DNA of 46,517 nt from Pseudomonadota bacterium (GCA_021851865.1 JAJZBU010000021.1:1-46517); one strand, 5' to 3'; counted from the stretch's first letter, positions 1-14,213 are shown. The notes: generated by a model not told the origin, from the sequence alone. Translations and numbers: made by a program.

Positions 1-128
1 TCACCGCCGAACTGCTTGGCGCAGACGGTGGTGATCGCAGCGGTCAGCGTCGTCTTGCCATGGTCCACGTGACCGATGGTGCCCACGTTCACGTGCGGCT
101 TGGTACGTTCAAACTTTGCCTTTGCCAC
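1..128 (-). CDS. tufA: Elongation factor Tu, N-terminal part only (copy after fusA)
   Basis: Partial gene running off the left edge; only about the first 42 codons are here. EF-Tu is the GTPase that carries aminoacyl-tRNA to the ribosome. The visible part holds the P-loop HVDHGKTT. It matches the complete tuf gene at 15344-16534 base for base over positions 1-127 (aligned to 16407-16533). The identity stops inside the start codon: this copy starts with GTG (126-128), the other with ATG. A GAGGA ribosome binding site lies 8 bases upstream. It sits about 50 bases after fusA, the usual place of tufA in the str operon. The rest of the gene cannot be judged. Confidence 0.95.
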   Translation of the reverse strand, partial: MAKAKFERTKPHVNVGTIGHVDHGKTTLTAAITTVCAKQFGG

Positions 129-149
129 GATTGCTATCCTCAAGCAGAA

Positions 150-167
150 GCCCCCGGTGACGGGGGC
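150..167 (-). other. Hairpin between fusA and tufA
   Basis: GCCCCCG and CGGGGGC form a perfect 7-bp stem with a 4-base loop in the fusA-tufA spacer, just upstream of the tufA ribosome binding site. There is no T tract, so it is not a good terminator. It may slow polymerase, protect an mRNA end or mark a processing point. Function is inferred only. Confidence 0.5.
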
Positions 168-176
168 GGTTATCAG

Positions 177-2312
177 TTATTCCTCTTCACCACGACGCAC
201 CGCCGAATACTTGGCGATCATCGCCTCGGCGATATTACGCGGAGTTTCAGCGTACTTGGAGAACTCCATCGAGAACGTGGCACGACCCTGCGACATGGAG
301 CGCATGTCGGTGGCATAGCCGAACATCTCGGACAGGGGCACTTCGGCGCGAATCGCCTTGCCACCACCTGGGATCTCATCCATGCCCTGGACGACGCCAC
401 GACGACGATTGAGGTCGCCCATGATGTCACCCATATAGTCTTCCGGCGTCTCCACTTCGACCTTCATGATCGGCTCGAGCAGGACCGGATCGGCCATGGC
501 GAAACCCTTCTTGAAGGCCATCGAACCGGCGATCTTGAAGGCCATTTCCGAGGAGTCGACGTCATGGTAGGAGCCATCATAGAGCACCGCCTTGATGCCG
601 ACGATGGGATAACCGGCGAGAACGCCGTTATTCATCTGCTCCTGGATGCCCTTGTCGACAGCGTTGAAGTATTCCTTCGGCACGACACCACCGACCACTT
701 CGACGGCATACTCGTAGTCCTTGCCCTCTTCCTGGCCGTAGATCGGCTCAAGACGGACATAGACATGGCCATACTGACCACGACCACCGGACTGACGCAC
801 GAACTTGCCTTCCGCCTCGACCTTCTTGCGAATGGTCTCACGGTAGGCCACCTGCGGCTTGCCGATGTTGGCTTCGACGCCGAACTCGCGACGCATACGG
901 TCGACGATGATTTCGAGATGCAGTTCGCCCATGCCGGAAATGATGGTCTGTCCCGACTCTTCATCGGTCTTGACGCGGAAAGACGGATCTTCCTTAGCCA
1001 GACGACCGAGAGCATTGGACATCTTTTCCTGGTCGGCCTTGGTCTTCGGCTCAACCGCCACCGAGATGACCGGCTCAGGAAATTCCATACGTTCAAGAGT
1101 GATGACCTTGTCTTCGTCGGACAGGGTGTCACCGGTGGTGACGTCCTTGAGGCCGACGCAGGCGGCGATATCGCCGGCACGGATTTCGCTCAGCTCTTCA
1201 CGCTGGTTGGCGTGCATCTGCAAGATACGACCGATGCGCTCTTTCTTCATCTTCACCGGATTCCACACGGAATCGCCGGACTTGATGACGCCGGAATAGA
1301 CGCGAATGAAGGTCAAGGAGCCGACAAACTTGTCGTTCATGATCTTGAAAGCGAGCGCCGAAAAAGGCTCTTCATCGGAAGCATGACGCTCCGCTTCGCT
1401 CTCATCTTTGTCGTCGAGATGACCCTTGATCGCGGGGATGTCATTGGGCGCCGGCAGATAGAGGATGACGGCGTCAAGCATCTTCTGCACGCCCTTGTTC
1501 TTGAAGGCCGAGCCGCACAGCACCGGCTGGATTTCACCGGCCAGGGTACGCGCGCGGATACCGCGATTCAGGTCTTCTTCGTTCAGATCGCCTTCTTCGA
1601 GGTATTTGTTCATCAGCTCTTCGGACGATTCCGCCGCGCTCTCGACCATCTTGCCGCGCCACTCCGTCGCCTCGGCGAGGAGACTCGCGGGAATCTCGCG
1701 CGCTTCGAACTCCATACCCTGCGAGGCTTCATCCCAGTAGATGGCCTTCATGGTGACGAGATCGATGACGCCTTCGAACTTGTCTTCGGCGCCGATCGGA
1801 ATGACCATCACCACCGGATTGGCACCGAGACGGGTGCGCATCTGCTCGACGGCACGGAAGAAGTTGGCGCCGGTGCGATCCATCTTGTTGACGAAGGCGA
1901 TACGCGGCACGCGATATTTGTTCGCCTGACGCCAGACGGTCTCCGACTGCGGCTGCACACCGCCGACGGCACAGTAGACCATGCAGGCACCGTCGAGGAC
2001 GCGCATCGAGCGCTCGACTTCGATGGTGAAGTCGACGTGGCCCGGGGTGTCGATGATGTTGACGCGATGCTCATCGAACTGCAGCCCCATACCACGCCAG
2101 AAGCAGGTGGTGGCCGCCGAGGTGATGGTGATCCCGCGTTCCTGTTCCTGCTCCATCCAGTCCATGGTGGCGGCGCCATCATGAACTTCACCGATCTTAT
2201 GATTGACACCCGTGTAGAACAGGATGCGTTCGGTCGTCGTCGTCTTGCCAGCGTCGATATGGGCACTGATGCCGATATTGCGATAGCGGTCCAGCGGGGT
2301 GGTTCTTGCCAC
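177..2312 (-). CDS. fusA: Elongation factor G
   Basis: 711-residue translocation GTPase that moves tRNAs and mRNA through the ribosome after peptide bond formation. GTPase motifs are in order: P-loop [10 protein letters not shown] (about 17-26), RGITI (59-63), DTPGH (88-92), NKMD (142-145). Domains II to V follow, with the GRGQYGH segment in domain IV. Length is within the usual 690-710 range and no break is seen. It lies 23 bases after rpsG and ahead of tufA in the classic str order. This is the canonical EF-G, because it sits in the str operon; a second paralogue elsewhere cannot be excluded. Confidence 0.98.
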   Translation of the reverse strand: MARTTPLDRYRNIGISAHIDAGKTTTTERILFYTGVNHKIGEVHDGAATMDWMEQEQERGITITSAATTCFWRGMGLQFDEHRVNIIDTPGHVDFTIEVERSMRVLDGACMVYCAVGGVQPQSETVWRQANKYRVPRIAFVNKMDRTGANFFRAVEQMRTRLGANPVVMVIPIGAEDKFEGVIDLVTMKAIYWDEASQGMEFEAREIPASLLAEATEWRGKMVESAAESSEELMNKYLEEGDLNEEDLNRGIRARTLAGEIQPVLCGSAFKNKGVQKMLDAVILYLPAPNDIPAIKGHLDDKDESEAERHASDEEPFSALAFKIMNDKFVGSLTFIRVYSGVIKSGDSVWNPVKMKKERIGRILQMHANQREELSEIRAGDIAACVGLKDVTTGDTLSDEDKVITLERMEFPEPVISVAVEPKTKADQEKMSNALGRLAKEDPSFRVKTDEESGQTIISGMGELHLEIIVDRMRREFGVEANIGKPQVAYRETIRKKVEAEGKFVRQSGGRGQYGHVYVRLEPIYGQEEGKDYEYAVEVVGGVVPKEYFNAVDKGIQEQMNNGVLAGYPIVGIKAVLYDGSYHDVDSSEMAFKIAGSMAFKKGFAMADPVLLEPIMKVEVETPEDYMGDIMGDLNRRRGVVQGMDEIPGGGKAIRAEVPLSEMFGYATDMRSMSQGRATFSMEFSKYAETPRNIAEAMIAKYSAVRRGEEE

Positions 2313-2335
2313 GGTAGAATCCTCGTCAGGCCAGG

Positions 2336-2806
2336 TCAGAATCGATAATGAGCGAAGGCCTTGTTGGCTTCGGCCATACGATGTACGTCTTCTCGCTTCT
2401 TGACCGCTGCGCCTTTGCCTTCGGCGGCATCGATCAACTCACCCGCCAGACGCAGGGCCATGGTCTTCTCACTGCGCTTCTTGGCAGCGTCGACCAACCA
2501 GCGCATCGCCAGGGCCGTGCGACGGGAGGGACGCACTTCCACGGGAACCTGGTAGGTGGCACCGCCGACACGGCGCGCCTTGACTTCGACCACAGGACGC
2601 AGCTTCTCCAGCGTATCCTCGAAGAAACGCACGGGATCCCCTTTCTGCTTTTCCTGGATACGCTCCAGGGCACCGTAGACGATCTTCTCAGAGACCGACT
2701 TTTTGCCGCGCTCCATCACCTGGTTCATGAACTTGGCGATGATCTGGCTTCCAAACTTGGGATCCGGCAGCACTTCACGGGCTGCGACGACGCGTCTTCT
2801 TGGCAT
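2336..2806 (-). CDS. rpsG: 30S ribosomal protein S7
   Basis: 156-residue S7, which nucleates assembly of the 16S rRNA 3' domain and contacts mRNA at the E site. It begins MPRRR and contains the conserved segments PDPKFGS and [15 protein letters not shown]. Length is like other S7 proteins. It is the second gene of the str unit, 82 bases after rpsL. In E. coli S7 represses its own operon by binding the rpsL-rpsG spacer. The 72-base stretch at 2807-2878 is the matching place here, but I could not draw a convincing S7 site in it. Confidence 0.98.
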   Translation of the reverse strand: MPRRRVVAAREVLPDPKFGSQIIAKFMNQVMERGKKSVSEKIVYGALERIQEKQKGDPVRFFEDTLEKLRPVVEVKARRVGGATYQVPVEVRPSRRTALAMRWLVDAAKKRSEKTMALRLAGELIDAAEGKGAAVKKREDVHRMAEANKAFAHYRF

Positions 2807-2878
2807 GACTCTACACTCTCTTTTCTTCAGGTGATTCCGGGACTCCGCGCTGCGTGCCCGGCCTTACTCGGCCCAGAA

Positions 2879-3253
2879 TTACTTCTTGGGACGCTTGGCG
2901 CCGTACTTGGAACGGCTCTGCTTACGATCTTTGACACCGGCACAGTCGAGCGATCCACGCACGGTGTGATAGCGCACACCCGGCAGATCCTTGACGCGAC
3001 CACCACGGATCAGGACAACACTGTGTTCCTGAAGATTGTGGCCTTCACCGCCGATGTAGGAAATGACCTCGAAGCCGCTGGTCAAACGCACCTTGCACAC
3101 CTTGCGCATGGCCGAGTTCGGCTTTTTCGGGGTCGTGGTATAGACGCGCGTACAAACGCCGCGCCGTTGCGGGCTGCCCTTCAGGGCCGGCACGTCGCTC
3201 TTGCTGGCGACGTCCTTGCGCCCTTTGCGCACCAATTGATTCACAGTTGCCAT
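2879..3253 (-). CDS. rpsL: 30S ribosomal protein S12
   Basis: 124-residue S12, the decoding-centre protein and target of streptomycin-resistance mutations. The start is the ATG at 3251-3253, giving [10 protein letters not shown] as in E. coli; the reading frame extends upstream but that part is not S12. PKKPNSA (42-48) and [12 protein letters not shown] (85-96) are intact. Lys43 and Lys88 are wild type, so the sequence predicts streptomycin sensitivity at this locus. Asp89, the site methylthiolated by RimO in E. coli, is present. It is the first gene of the str unit behind its own promoter (3323-3351). Confidence 0.98.
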   Translation of the reverse strand: MATVNQLVRKGRKDVASKSDVPALKGSPQRRGVCTRVYTTTPKKPNSAMRKVCKVRLTSGFEVISYIGGEGHNLQEHSVVLIRGGRVKDLPGVRYHTVRGSLDCAGVKDRKQSRSKYGAKRPKK

Positions 3254-3281
3254 ATGGCCTTCTCTCCCGTTGTGACACCGA

Positions 3282-3303
3282 CAGGCCCACAAATATGGAC
3301 CTG
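3282..3303 (-). other. Hairpin in the rpsL leader
   Basis: In the predicted rpsL 5' leader CAGGTCC can pair with GGGCCTG (7 bp, one G-U) around an 8-base loop. It lies about 30 bases upstream of the rpsL start. It could be an mRNA stabiliser or a regulatory fold; no protein-binding motif is recognised. Confidence 0.35.
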
Positions 3304-3322
3304 CCCCATTAAAAGGCTGCAC

Positions 3323-3351
3323 ATTCTATAGCCATGTCGCACCGGCGTCAA
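3323..3351 (-). promoter_or_regulatory. Predicted sigma-70 promoter of the str operon (rpsL)
   Basis: On the minus strand TTGACG (3346-3351) and TAGAAT (3323-3328) are separated by exactly 17 bases, close to the sigma-70 consensus. Transcription would start near 3315, leaving a leader of about 60 bases before rpsL. The -35 element overlaps the loop of the hairpin at 3339-3360, so promoter and hairpin are superimposed. The match is strong but not tested. Confidence 0.7.
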
Positions 3352-3360
3352 TGCCGGTGC
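3339..3360 (-). terminator. Perfect hairpin just after rpoC
   Basis: GCACCGGC and GCCGGTGC form a perfect 8-bp stem around ATTGAC, 20 bases after the rpoC stop. No T tract follows, so as an intrinsic terminator it is weak; it could be a pause, a Rho-independent remnant or a 3'-end protector. Its loop supplies most of the -35 box of the rpsL promoter. Confidence 0.45.
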
Positions 3361-3379
3361 GTTCTCAGCTCGCCGCAGG

Positions 3380-7585
<4,206 letters not shown>

Positions 7586-7615
7586 AGGCCTATCTCCATG
7601 AGGAGTTGTTCTTGA

Positions 7616-7643
7616 CCGGCGGAACTCAACATGAGTCCGCCGG
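7616..7643 (-). other. Hairpin in the rpoB-rpoC spacer
   Basis: CCGGCGGA and TCCGCCGG pair (8 bp) and the inner CTCA/TGAG extends the stem around a short loop. It fills the middle of the 80-base spacer between rpoB and rpoC. No T tract follows, so readthrough into rpoC is expected. It may stabilise or process the mRNA. Confidence 0.45.
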
Positions 7644-7665
7644 TATCGGTTCGTCTACGCCACGC

Positions 7666-10600
7666 TCAGTCGGATTCGAGTTCGATATCGATACCTAGAC
7701 TGCGGATTTCCTTGATCAGCACATTGAAGGACTCGGGCATGCCCGGGGCCATGCGGTGATCGCCGTCGACGATATTCTTGTAAATGCGCGTGCGCCCATT
7801 CACATCGTCCGACTTCACCGTCAACATTTCCTGCAGCGTGTACGCAGCGCCATAGGCTTCCAGAGCCCACACTTCCATCTCCCCAAAGCGCTGACCACCG
7901 AATTGCGCCTTGCCGCCGAGCGGCTGCTGCGTCACCAGCGAATAGGAACCGGTCGAGCGGGCGTGCATCTTGTCATCGACGAGATGGTTGAGTTTGAGCA
8001 TGTACATATAGCCGACCGTGACCGGACGATCGAAACGCTCACCGGTACGACCATCGATCAGCACCTGCTGGCCGGTCTCGCTGAGGCCAGCGAGCTTGAG
8101 CAGGGACTTGATCTCGGTTTCATGCGCGCCGTCGAAGACCGGCGTCGCCATCGGCACGCCTTGCCGCAGATTGCGCGCCAGGGCGAAGACTTCCTCGTCA
8201 CCGAGGCTGCCGATGTCTTCCTTCGGTCCGGCCACGCCGTTGTAGATCTGCTCCAGGAACTGGCGCAGCTCGACAACCTTGCGCTGCTCGTCGAGCATGG
8301 CGCCGAGGCGGATACCGAGGCCTTTCGCCGCCCAGCCGAGATGCGTCTCGAGGATCTGTCCGACGTTCATACGCGAGGGCACGCCGAGCGGATTGAGCAC
8401 GATGTCGACCGGCTCACCGTTGAGATCATGCGGCATGTCTTCGACCGGCATGATCACCGACACCACCCCCTTGTTACCGTGTCGGCCGGCCATCTTGTCG
8501 CCCGGCTGGATACGGCGCTTGACCGCCAGATAGACCTTGACGACTTTCAGCACACCGTGCTGCAGCTCGTCACCGGTTCCGAGCTTGCGCTTCTTCTCGG
8601 CGTAGCGCTCTTCCATGTCGCTTTGCCGTTCGCTCAGATACGCCTGCGTCTTCTCCAGCTGCGCTGCCACCGACTCATCGGCGACGCGTATGTCGAACCA
8701 CTCCGCAAAGCGCAGACCATCGAGAATCTCGGCGGTGATCACCGCTCCTTTCTTCAGGCCGGGGCCACCGAGCACCTTCTGATTGAGGAGGACGGGGCGC
8801 AGACGCGAGCAGGCCGCTTCTTCAAAGATGCGGTACTCTTCCTTGAGGTCCTTACGATAAGCGTCAAGATGGGTTTTCTCGATCTCCTGGGCACGACTGT
8901 CCTTCTCCAGGCCATCACGAGTAAAGACCTGCACATCGATGACCGTGCCCTTGGTGCCGGACGGCACGCGCAGGGAGGAATCCTTCACGTCAGAGGCCTT
9001 TTCACCGAAAATGGCGCGCAGGAGCTTCTCTTCCGGACTCAGCTGGCTCTCGCCCTTGGGCGTCACTTTGCCGACCAGGATGTCGCCCGGGCCGACTTCG
9101 GCGCCGAGATGAACGATACCGGCTTCATCCAGCTTGGCCAAGGCCGCATCACCGACATTGGGGATGTCGGCGGTGATGTCCTCTGGCCCGAGCTTGGTGT
9201 CGCGGGCGATACACTGCAGTTCCTGAATATGGATGGAGGTGAAGCGGTCTTCCTGGACGACGCGCTCCGACAGCAGGATCGAGTCTTCGAAATTGTAGCC
9301 ATTCCAGGGCATGAAGGCGACGCGCATGTTCTGCCCGAGAGCGAGCTCGCCGAGATCGACCGAAGGTCCATCCGCCAGGATATCACCGCGCTCAACGACA
9401 TCGCCGACCTTGACGATGGCGCGCTGATTGACGCAGGTGTTCTGGTTCGAGCGCGTGTACTTGGTCAGGTTGTAGATATCGGCACCGGCTTCGCCTGCGA
9501 CGATTTCAGCGTCGGCGACACGGATGACGATACGCGCCGCGTCGACCGAGTCGATCACGCCGCCACGGCGGGCGACGACACAGACGCCGGAGTCACGCGC
9601 CACATAACGCTCCATGCCGGTCCCGACCAGAGGCTTTTCCGAGCGCAGGGTCGGCACCGCTTGGCGCTGCATGTTGGCGCCCATGAGGGCGCGGTTGGCG
9701 TCGTCATGCTCGAGGAAGGGGATGAGCGAGGCCGCCACCGACACCACCTGCTGCGGCGAGATGTCCATATGGCTGACACGATCCGGCGCGACGACGGTGA
9801 ACTCGTTGCGATGCCGCACCGTCACCAAGTCTTCGGCGAAAGTGCCGTCGTCACGCAGGGGCGAATCCGCCTGCGCGATGACCGCCTCGCCTTCCTCGAT
9901 CGCCGACAGGTAGTCGACCTCATCGGTGACACGACCGTCGACGATGCGCCGGTAGGGGCTTTCGAGGAAACCGTAGTTGTTGGTACGGGCGTAGGCTGCC
10001 AGCGAGTTGATCAGGCCGATGTTCGGACCTTCCGGCGTCTCGATCGGGCAGACGCGGCCATAGTGGGTGGCGTGCACGTCGCGCACTTCGAAACCGGCGC
10101 GCTCACGCGTCAGACCACCCGGGCCGAGCGCCGAAACGCGACGCTTGTGGGTGACCTCGGAGAGCGGGTTGTTCTGGTCCATGAACTGCGACAGCTGCGA
10201 GGAGCCGAAGAATTCCTTGATCGCCGCCGACACCGGTTTGGCATTGACCAGATCCTGCGGCATCAGATTCTCGGCTTCCGCCAGCGACAGACGCTCCTTG
10301 ACGGCGCGTTCGACACGCACCAAGCCGACACGGAACTGGTTCTCGGTCATTTCACCGACCGAGCGGATGCGCCGGTTGCCGAGATGATCGATGTCATCGA
10401 CCTCGCCCTTGCCGTTGCGGATCTGGATCAGCATGCGCAGGACGTCGACGATGTCTTCGCGGCTGAGCACGCCCTGGCCTTCGATCTCCTTGCGACCGAG
10501 ACGACGGTTGAACTTCATGCGTCCGACCGCTGACAGATCATAGCGCTCAGCGGAGAAGAACAGGTTCTTGAACAGGTTCTCGGCGGCGTCCTTGGTGGGC

Positions 10601-11736
10601 GGCTCGCCGGGGCGCATCATGCGGTAAATCTCGACGAGCGCTTCGAGTTCGGAACGCGTCGTGTCGATGCGCAAGGTGTCGGAGAGGAAAGCCCCGCGAT
10701 CGAGATCGTTGGTGTAGAGGATGTCGAAGCTGGTGATGCCGGCCTGGCCGATGCGCTGCAGCACGTCTTCCTGGAGGATGGTGTTGCACTCGACCAGCAC
10801 TTCCTTGTTCACCGGGTGCCACAGGGTCTTGGCCAGCACCTTGCCGATGAGATACTCCGACGGCACCGCCAGTTCCTTGATGCCGGCCTTGTCGATTTCG
10901 CGAATATGACGCGGCGTGATGCGCTTGTTGGCCTCGACGATGACCTTGTCGGCGTTCTTGACTTCAAAGGACAGCGTCTCGCCCTTGAGACGGTCGGCGA
11001 CCAGATCGAGATGATAGCCGTCGTCGCGCAAGCGCACATGGCTGACGTCGAAGAACATGCCGATGATCTCGTCGGCGTTGTAGCCGAGCGCGCGCAACAG
11101 AACCGTGGCCGGCAGCTTGCGGCGACGGTCGATACGCGCATAGACGAGATCCTTGGGATCGAACTCGAAGTCGAGCCAGGAACCACGGTAGGGGATGATG
11201 CGCGCATTGTAGAGCAGCTTGCCGGACGAGTGCGTCTTGCCCTTGTCGTGATCGAAGAACACGCCGGGCGAGCGATGCAACTGCGACACGATGACGCGCT
11301 CGGTACCATTGATGATGAAGGTGCCGTTGTCGGTCATCAGGGGCAGTTCACCCATGTAGACTTCCTGCTCGCGAATCGACTTGATCGACTTCGGCGTCGT
11401 TTCACGATCATAGATCATCAAACGAATCTTGACGCGCAGAGGAGCCGCATAGGTCATGCCGCGCATGATGCACTCGCGGACATCGAACAGGGGCTTGCCC
11501 AGGGCGTACTCGACAAACTCCAGGGCGGCATTGCCGGAGTGGCTTTCGATCGGGAAAACCGAACGGAAGGCCGCCTGCAAGCCGACATCATGGCGCTTGC
11601 TGGCCGACAACCCCTCTTGCAGGAAACTGCGGTAGGAGTCCACCTGGATCGCTAGCAGATAGGGCACGTCCATGAGCGTGGACAGCTTGCCAAAGTGCTT
11701 GCGAATACGCTTTTTCTCGGTGTATGAATATCCCAT
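7666..11736 (-). CDS. rpoB: RNA polymerase beta subunit
   Basis: 1356-residue subunit that forms, with beta', the RNA polymerase active-site cleft. The start is the ATG at 11734-11736 ([13 protein letters not shown], matching E. coli [13 protein letters not shown]), with GAGGA 6-7 bases upstream; an earlier in-frame start lacks homology. The rifampicin region reads [12 protein letters not shown], then [13 protein letters not shown], so Asp516, His526 and Ser531 (E. coli numbering) are wild type. The C-terminal segment [24 protein letters not shown] that meets beta' is present in pieces typical of the family. It is preceded by an attenuator-like element (11856-11894) that would reduce transcription relative to rplJL. 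Confidence 0.99.
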   Translation of the reverse strand: MGYSYTEKKRIRKHFGKLSTLMDVPYLLAIQVDSYRSFLQEGLSASKRHDVGLQAAFRSVFPIESHSGNAALEFVEYALGKPLFDVRECIMRGMTYAAPLRVKIRLMIYDRETTPKSIKSIREQEVYMGELPLMTDNGTFIINGTERVIVSQLHRSPGVFFDHDKGKTHSSGKLLYNARIIPYRGSWLDFEFDPKDLVYARIDRRRKLPATVLLRALGYNADEIIGMFFDVSHVRLRDDGYHLDLVADRLKGETLSFEVKNADKVIVEANKRITPRHIREIDKAGIKELAVPSEYLIGKVLAKTLWHPVNKEVLVECNTILQEDVLQRIGQAGITSFDILYTNDLDRGAFLSDTLRIDTTRSELEALVEIYRMMRPGEPPTKDAAENLFKNLFFSAERYDLSAVGRMKFNRRLGRKEIEGQGVLSREDIVDVLRMLIQIRNGKGEVDDIDHLGNRRIRSVGEMTENQFRVGLVRVERAVKERLSLAEAENLMPQDLVNAKPVSAAIKEFFGSSQLSQFMDQNNPLSEVTHKRRVSALGPGGLTRERAGFEVRDVHATHYGRVCPIETPEGPNIGLINSLAAYARTNNYGFLESPYRRIVDGRVTDEVDYLSAIEEGEAVIAQADSPLRDDGTFAEDLVTVRHRNEFTVVAPDRVSHMDISPQQVVSVAASLIPFLEHDDANRALMGANMQRQAVPTLRSEKPLVGTGMERYVARDSGVCVVARRGGVIDSVDAARIVIRVADAEIVAGEAGADIYNLTKYTRSNQNTCVNQRAIVKVGDVVERGDILADGPSVDLGELALGQNMRVAFMPWNGYNFEDSILLSERVVQEDRFTSIHIQELQCIARDTKLGPEDITADIPNVGDAALAKLDEAGIVHLGAEVGPGDILVGKVTPKGESQLSPEEKLLRAIFGEKASDVKDSSLRVPSGTKGTVIDVQVFTRDGLEKDSRAQEIEKTHLDAYRKDLKEEYRIFEEAACSRLRPVLLNQKVLGGPGLKKGAVITAEILDGLRFAEWFDIRVADESVAAQLEKTQAYLSERQSDMEERYAEKKRKLGTGDELQHGVLKVVKVYLAVKRRIQPGDKMAGRHGNKGVVSVIMPVEDMPHDLNGEPVDIVLNPLGVPSRMNVGQILETHLGWAAKGLGIRLGAMLDEQRKVVELRQFLEQIYNGVAGPKEDIGSLGDEEVFALARNLRQGVPMATPVFDGAHETEIKSLLKLAGLSETGQQVLIDGRTGERFDRPVTVGYMYMLKLNHLVDDKMHARSTGSYSLVTQQPLGGKAQFGGQRFGEMEVWALEAYGAAYTLQEMLTVKSDDVNGRTRIYKNIVDGDHRMAPGMPESFNVLIKEIRSLGIDIELESD

Positions 11737-11818
11737 CGTGGTCCTCAGCTCTGAATCTCGAACCCTGGTCACCCGCCCCGGCGGGGGGCGAGACTGTGCA
11801 ACGGTGCTCTGCTTCGTG

Positions 11819-11853
11819 GCAGCCTATGCACTGACGCGCAAGGCATAGGCTGC
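11819..11853 (-). other. Long hairpin upstream of rpoB (possible RNase III site)
   Basis: Two 11-base arms, GCAGCCTATGC and GCATAGGCTGC, are perfectly complementary and enclose a 13-base loop. The hairpin lies between the attenuator and rpoB. In E. coli the rplL-rpoB spacer is cut by RNase III; this is a candidate for the same job, inferred from position and shape. Confidence 0.55.
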
Positions 11854-11855
11854 GA

Positions 11856-11894
11856 CAACAACAAAAGGCCGATGACCTTTACAGGTCATCAGCC
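11856..11894 (-). terminator. Attenuator between rplL and rpoB
   Basis: On the minus strand GGCTGATGACCT and AGGTCATCGGCC form a 12-bp stem (one G-U) with a GTAA loop, followed directly by TTTTGTTGTTG. This is a good intrinsic terminator. Because rpoB has no obvious promoter of its own after it, partial readthrough is expected, as with the E. coli rplL-rpoB attenuator that sets the L7/L12 to beta ratio. Confidence 0.75.
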
Positions 11895-11943
11895 GGGCGC
11901 GGTCTAGGCTCACCACATCACGCGGCCAGCCCATCCCAATGCC

Positions 11944-12321
11944 TTACTTCACTTCCACCTTGGCGCCAGCGTCTTCCAGCTTCTTCTTCATGGCAGCCGC
12001 GTCGTCCTTGCTCACGCCTTCCTTGACCGCCTTGGGAGCGGCTTCGACCAGATCCTTGGCTTCCTTGAGGCCAAGTCCGGTCAGCTCGCGCACGACCTTG
12101 ATCACGTTCACCTTGTTTTCGCCGAAGCTGGCCAGGATGACGTTGAATTCGGTCTGCTCTTCAGCCACGGGAGCCGCAGCGGCAGCCGGACCGGCGGCGA
12201 CGGCCACCGGAGCGGCGGCGCTGACGCCGAACTTGTCTTCCATCGCCTTGATCAGGTCGACCAGGTCCATCACCGACATTTCGGCGATAGCGTTCAGAAT
12301 TTCATCTTTGGACAGTGCCAT
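11944..12321 (-). CDS. rplL: 50S ribosomal protein L7/L12
   Basis: 125-residue stalk protein that recruits and activates translational GTPases. The chosen ATG gives [12 protein letters not shown], with GGAG 9 bases upstream; two nearby in-frame ATGs would give a short extension without support. The N-terminal dimerisation domain (1-35) contains [18 protein letters not shown]. An Ala/Pro-rich hinge (about 38-55) and the C-terminal domain follow, with ending [12 protein letters not shown]. It follows rplJ by 41 bases; both are made from the L10 operon and several copies bind each L10. Confidence 0.98.
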   Translation of the reverse strand: MALSKDEILNAIAEMSVMDLVDLIKAMEDKFGVSAAAPVAVAAGPAAAAAPVAEEQTEFNVILASFGENKVNVIKVVRELTGLGLKEAKDLVEAAPKAVKEGVSKDDAAAMKKKLEDAGAKVEVK

Positions 12322-12351
12322 TTTCATCAACTCCACTGAATAGGTATAGTT

Positions 12352-12373
12352 TCAGGCTGCCTTCAGGCTGCCT
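12352..12373 (-). repeat. Tandem 11-base duplication at the rplJ stop codon
   Basis: The 11-mer TCAGGCTGCCT (plus strand) occurs twice back to back, at 12352-12362 and 12363-12373. The second copy contains the last codons and stop of rplJ, the first lies just beyond. It looks like a small slippage duplication with no effect on the reading frame. Confidence 0.7.
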
Positions 12374-12887
12374 TTTGATCCTTGACGGCCGCCACGGCGC
12401 GGGCAAACTTCGACGGCACCTCGTTGAGGGTGCGCGCGAGCTTGCTGACCGGCGCCTGCATGAGTCCGAGCAGCATGGACAGAGCCTGATCGCGGGTCGG
12501 CAATGTCGCCAGGACATCGATGTCCTTGGCGTCATAACGACGGCCTCCCACGGCGAGAGCTTTGACTTCCAGACGCTGGTTGTCTTTGGCAAAGGCCTTG
12601 AGCAGACGGGCAGCAGCACCCGGATCCGACATGGACAATGCAAAGATGGTCGGTCCCACCATATCGGCGTGCAGGCACTCAAACTCAGTACCTGCGGTCG
12701 CACGACGCGCCAGGGTATTACGCACGACACGCACGTAAACGCCCTGTTCGCGAGCCTGAGCGCGGAGCTTGGTCATCTGCCCCACAGTCAGGCCACGGTA
12801 GTCCGCGAGCACCGCAGACAACGCAGCGGAGGCTGCCTGACTAACTTCGGCGACGATTTGTACTTTATCGTCTAGCTTCAGAGTCAC
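12363..12887 (-). CDS. rplJ: 50S ribosomal protein L10
   Basis: 174-residue stalk base protein that binds 23S rRNA and carries the L7/L12 dimers. The start is a GTG at 12885-12887, chosen because GGGAGG lies 5 bases upstream and the protein then begins TLKLDDKVQIVAEVS like other L10s; the longer frame has no family match. Conserved segments include ADYRGLTVGQMTKLR and RVVRNTLARRA. In E. coli L10 with L12 represses its own mRNA by binding the leader; the 194-base spacer upstream here is folded and fits that role. Confidence 0.96.
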   Translation of the reverse strand: MTLKLDDKVQIVAEVSQAASAALSAVLADYRGLTVGQMTKLRAQAREQGVYVRVVRNTLARRATAGTEFECLHADMVGPTIFALSMSDPGAAARLLKAFAKDNQRLEVKALAVGGRRYDAKDIDVLATLPTRDQALSMLLGLMQAPVSKLARTLNEVPSKFARAVAAVKDQKAA

Positions 12888-13081
12888 AATTACCTCCCAT
12901 TGACGGAAGATCGCAGATGCGATCACCTCGTGTCTTTCGACACACCCCTGACGGGGCCATCGCGGGTTTCAGCTCAGTCGAGAATGAAACACCGCGTCTA
13001 CACAGGCCATTAAGCAGGTCACCCCGCCCCTGTGGTCTTTGACGCACCACGGCGAACCGTGGCCTTCAAAGTTCCTCACGT
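12888..13081 (-). promoter_or_regulatory. rplJ leader, candidate L10 autoregulatory RNA
   Basis: The 194 bases between rplA and rplJ contain four hairpins read on the minus strand. CCACGG-TTCG-CCGTGG (13047-13062) is capped by a stable UUCG loop. CCCC-GTCA-GGGG lies at 12945-12956. GTGTC-GAAA-GACAC (12930-12943) has a GNRA loop. GATCGC-ATCT-GCGATC (12909-12924) ends 21 bases before the GTG start. In E. coli and relatives this spacer is the L10(L12)4 binding site. I did not identify the kink-turn with certainty. Confidence 0.5.
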
Positions 13082-13780
13082 TCAAGCGACGCTGAGCGCC
13101 GCCTGATCGATCACCAAGCCCGGACCCATGGTCGTGGACAAGGTGAGTTTCTTGATATAAATGCCTTTCGAGGTCGCCGGCTTGGCCTTTTTCAGGTCAG
13201 CGAGGAGGGCCTCGACGTTCTGCCGGATGGCTTCCGGCGTGAAACCGACCTGTCCCACCGGCGTATGGATGATACCGGCCTTGTCAACACGATAGCGCAC
13301 CTGGCCCCCCTTGGCGTTGCGCACGGCCGTCGCCACGTCGGCGGTCACCGTTCCCACCTTGGGGTTGGGCATCAGACCACGCGGACCGAGAATGGTACCG
13401 AGCTTACCGACCACACGCATGGCATCGGGCGTGGCGATGACGACGTCGAAGTTGAGATCACCGCCTTGAATGCTGGCGGCGAGGTCGTCAAAACCGACGA
13501 TATCGGCACCGGCTTCACGCGCGGCATCAGCGTTAGCACCCTGGGCAAAAACAGCGACACGCACCGTCTTACCGGTACCTGCCGGCAGCACCGAAGCGCC
13601 ACGCACGACCTGATCGGACTTACGCGGATCGACGCCGAGGTTGACCGCGATATCGATCGATTCTTTGAATTTGGCGGCCGGCATGGCGTTGATGACAGCG
13701 ATGGCTTCTTCGACGCTGTACTGCTTGCCTGCCTGCACCAGGGCTGCGATAGCCTTTTGCCGCTTGCTCAATTGTGCCAT
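13082..13780 (-). CDS. rplA: 50S ribosomal protein L1
   Basis: 232-residue L1 stalk protein, which moves with E-site tRNA release and in E. coli represses the L11-L1 mRNA. The ATG at 13778-13780 gives [11 protein letters not shown], the usual N-terminus; the frame reaches upstream into rplK but that part is not L1. The conserved [14 protein letters not shown] segment lies near 130. The ribosome binding site GGAGGGAG lies inside the end of rplK. The rplK stop and this start are one base apart, which suggests translational coupling. Confidence 0.98.
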   Translation of the reverse strand: MAQLSKRQKAIAALVQAGKQYSVEEAIAVINAMPAAKFKESIDIAVNLGVDPRKSDQVVRGASVLPAGTGKTVRVAVFAQGANADAAREAGADIVGFDDLAASIQGGDLNFDVVIATPDAMRVVGKLGTILGPRGLMPNPKVGTVTADVATAVRNAKGGQVRYRVDKAGIIHTPVGQVGFTPEAIRQNVEALLADLKKAKPATSKGIYIKKLTLSTTMGPGLVIDQAALSVA

Positions 13781-13781
13781 G

Positions 13782-14213
13782 TCAGACTCCCTCCACATCA
13801 ATGCCCATGGAACGTGCGGAACCGGCGATGGTGCGCACGGCCGCGTCGACGTCAGCGGCGGTCAGATCGGGCTTCTTCAGCGCGGCGATCTCTTCCAGCT
13901 GGGCGCGCGTCACCTTGCCGACCTTCTGCGAGTTCGGGCGCGGCGACCCGCTCTTCAGCGCCAGGGCCTTCTTCAGCAGCACCGAAGCCGGCGGCGTCTT
14001 CAGGACAAAGGTGAAGGAACGATCGGAGTAGACGGTGATGATCACCGGCGTCGGCAGACCCACTTCCATCTTTTGCGTGGCGGCATTGAAGGCCTTGCAA
14101 AATTCCATGATGTTGACGCCCTTCTGACCGAGGGCGGGGCCGACGGGAGGAGAGGGATTCGCCTTGCCTGCAGGGATCTGCAGCTTGATGTAGGCTTCGA
14201 TTTTCTTGGCCAT
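13782..14213 (-). CDS. rplK: 50S ribosomal protein L11
   Basis: 143-residue L11 of the GTPase-associated centre. The N-terminal domain has the proline-rich [27 protein letters not shown], here seen from about residue 14, including the prolines that affect thiostrepton binding and RelA activation. The C-terminal rRNA-binding domain carries [14 protein letters not shown] and ends [13 protein letters not shown]. It follows nusG by 67 bases. No strong promoter is seen in that spacer, so it may be read from the tRNA/tufB/secE unit or from a promoter I cannot recognise. Confidence 0.98.
   Translation of the reverse strand: MAKKIEAYIKLQIPAGKANPSPPVGPALGQKGVNIMEFCKAFNAATQKMEVGLPTPVIITVYSDRSFTFVLKTPPASVLLKKALALKSGSPRPNSQKVGKVTRAQLEEIAALKKPDLTAADVDAAVRTIAGSARSMGIDVEGV

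Noticed and set aside
2807-2878. S7 translational operator between rpsL and rpsG
   Set aside because: The position is right, but I could not draw a fold resembling the S7 rRNA site, so I did not list it as a feature.
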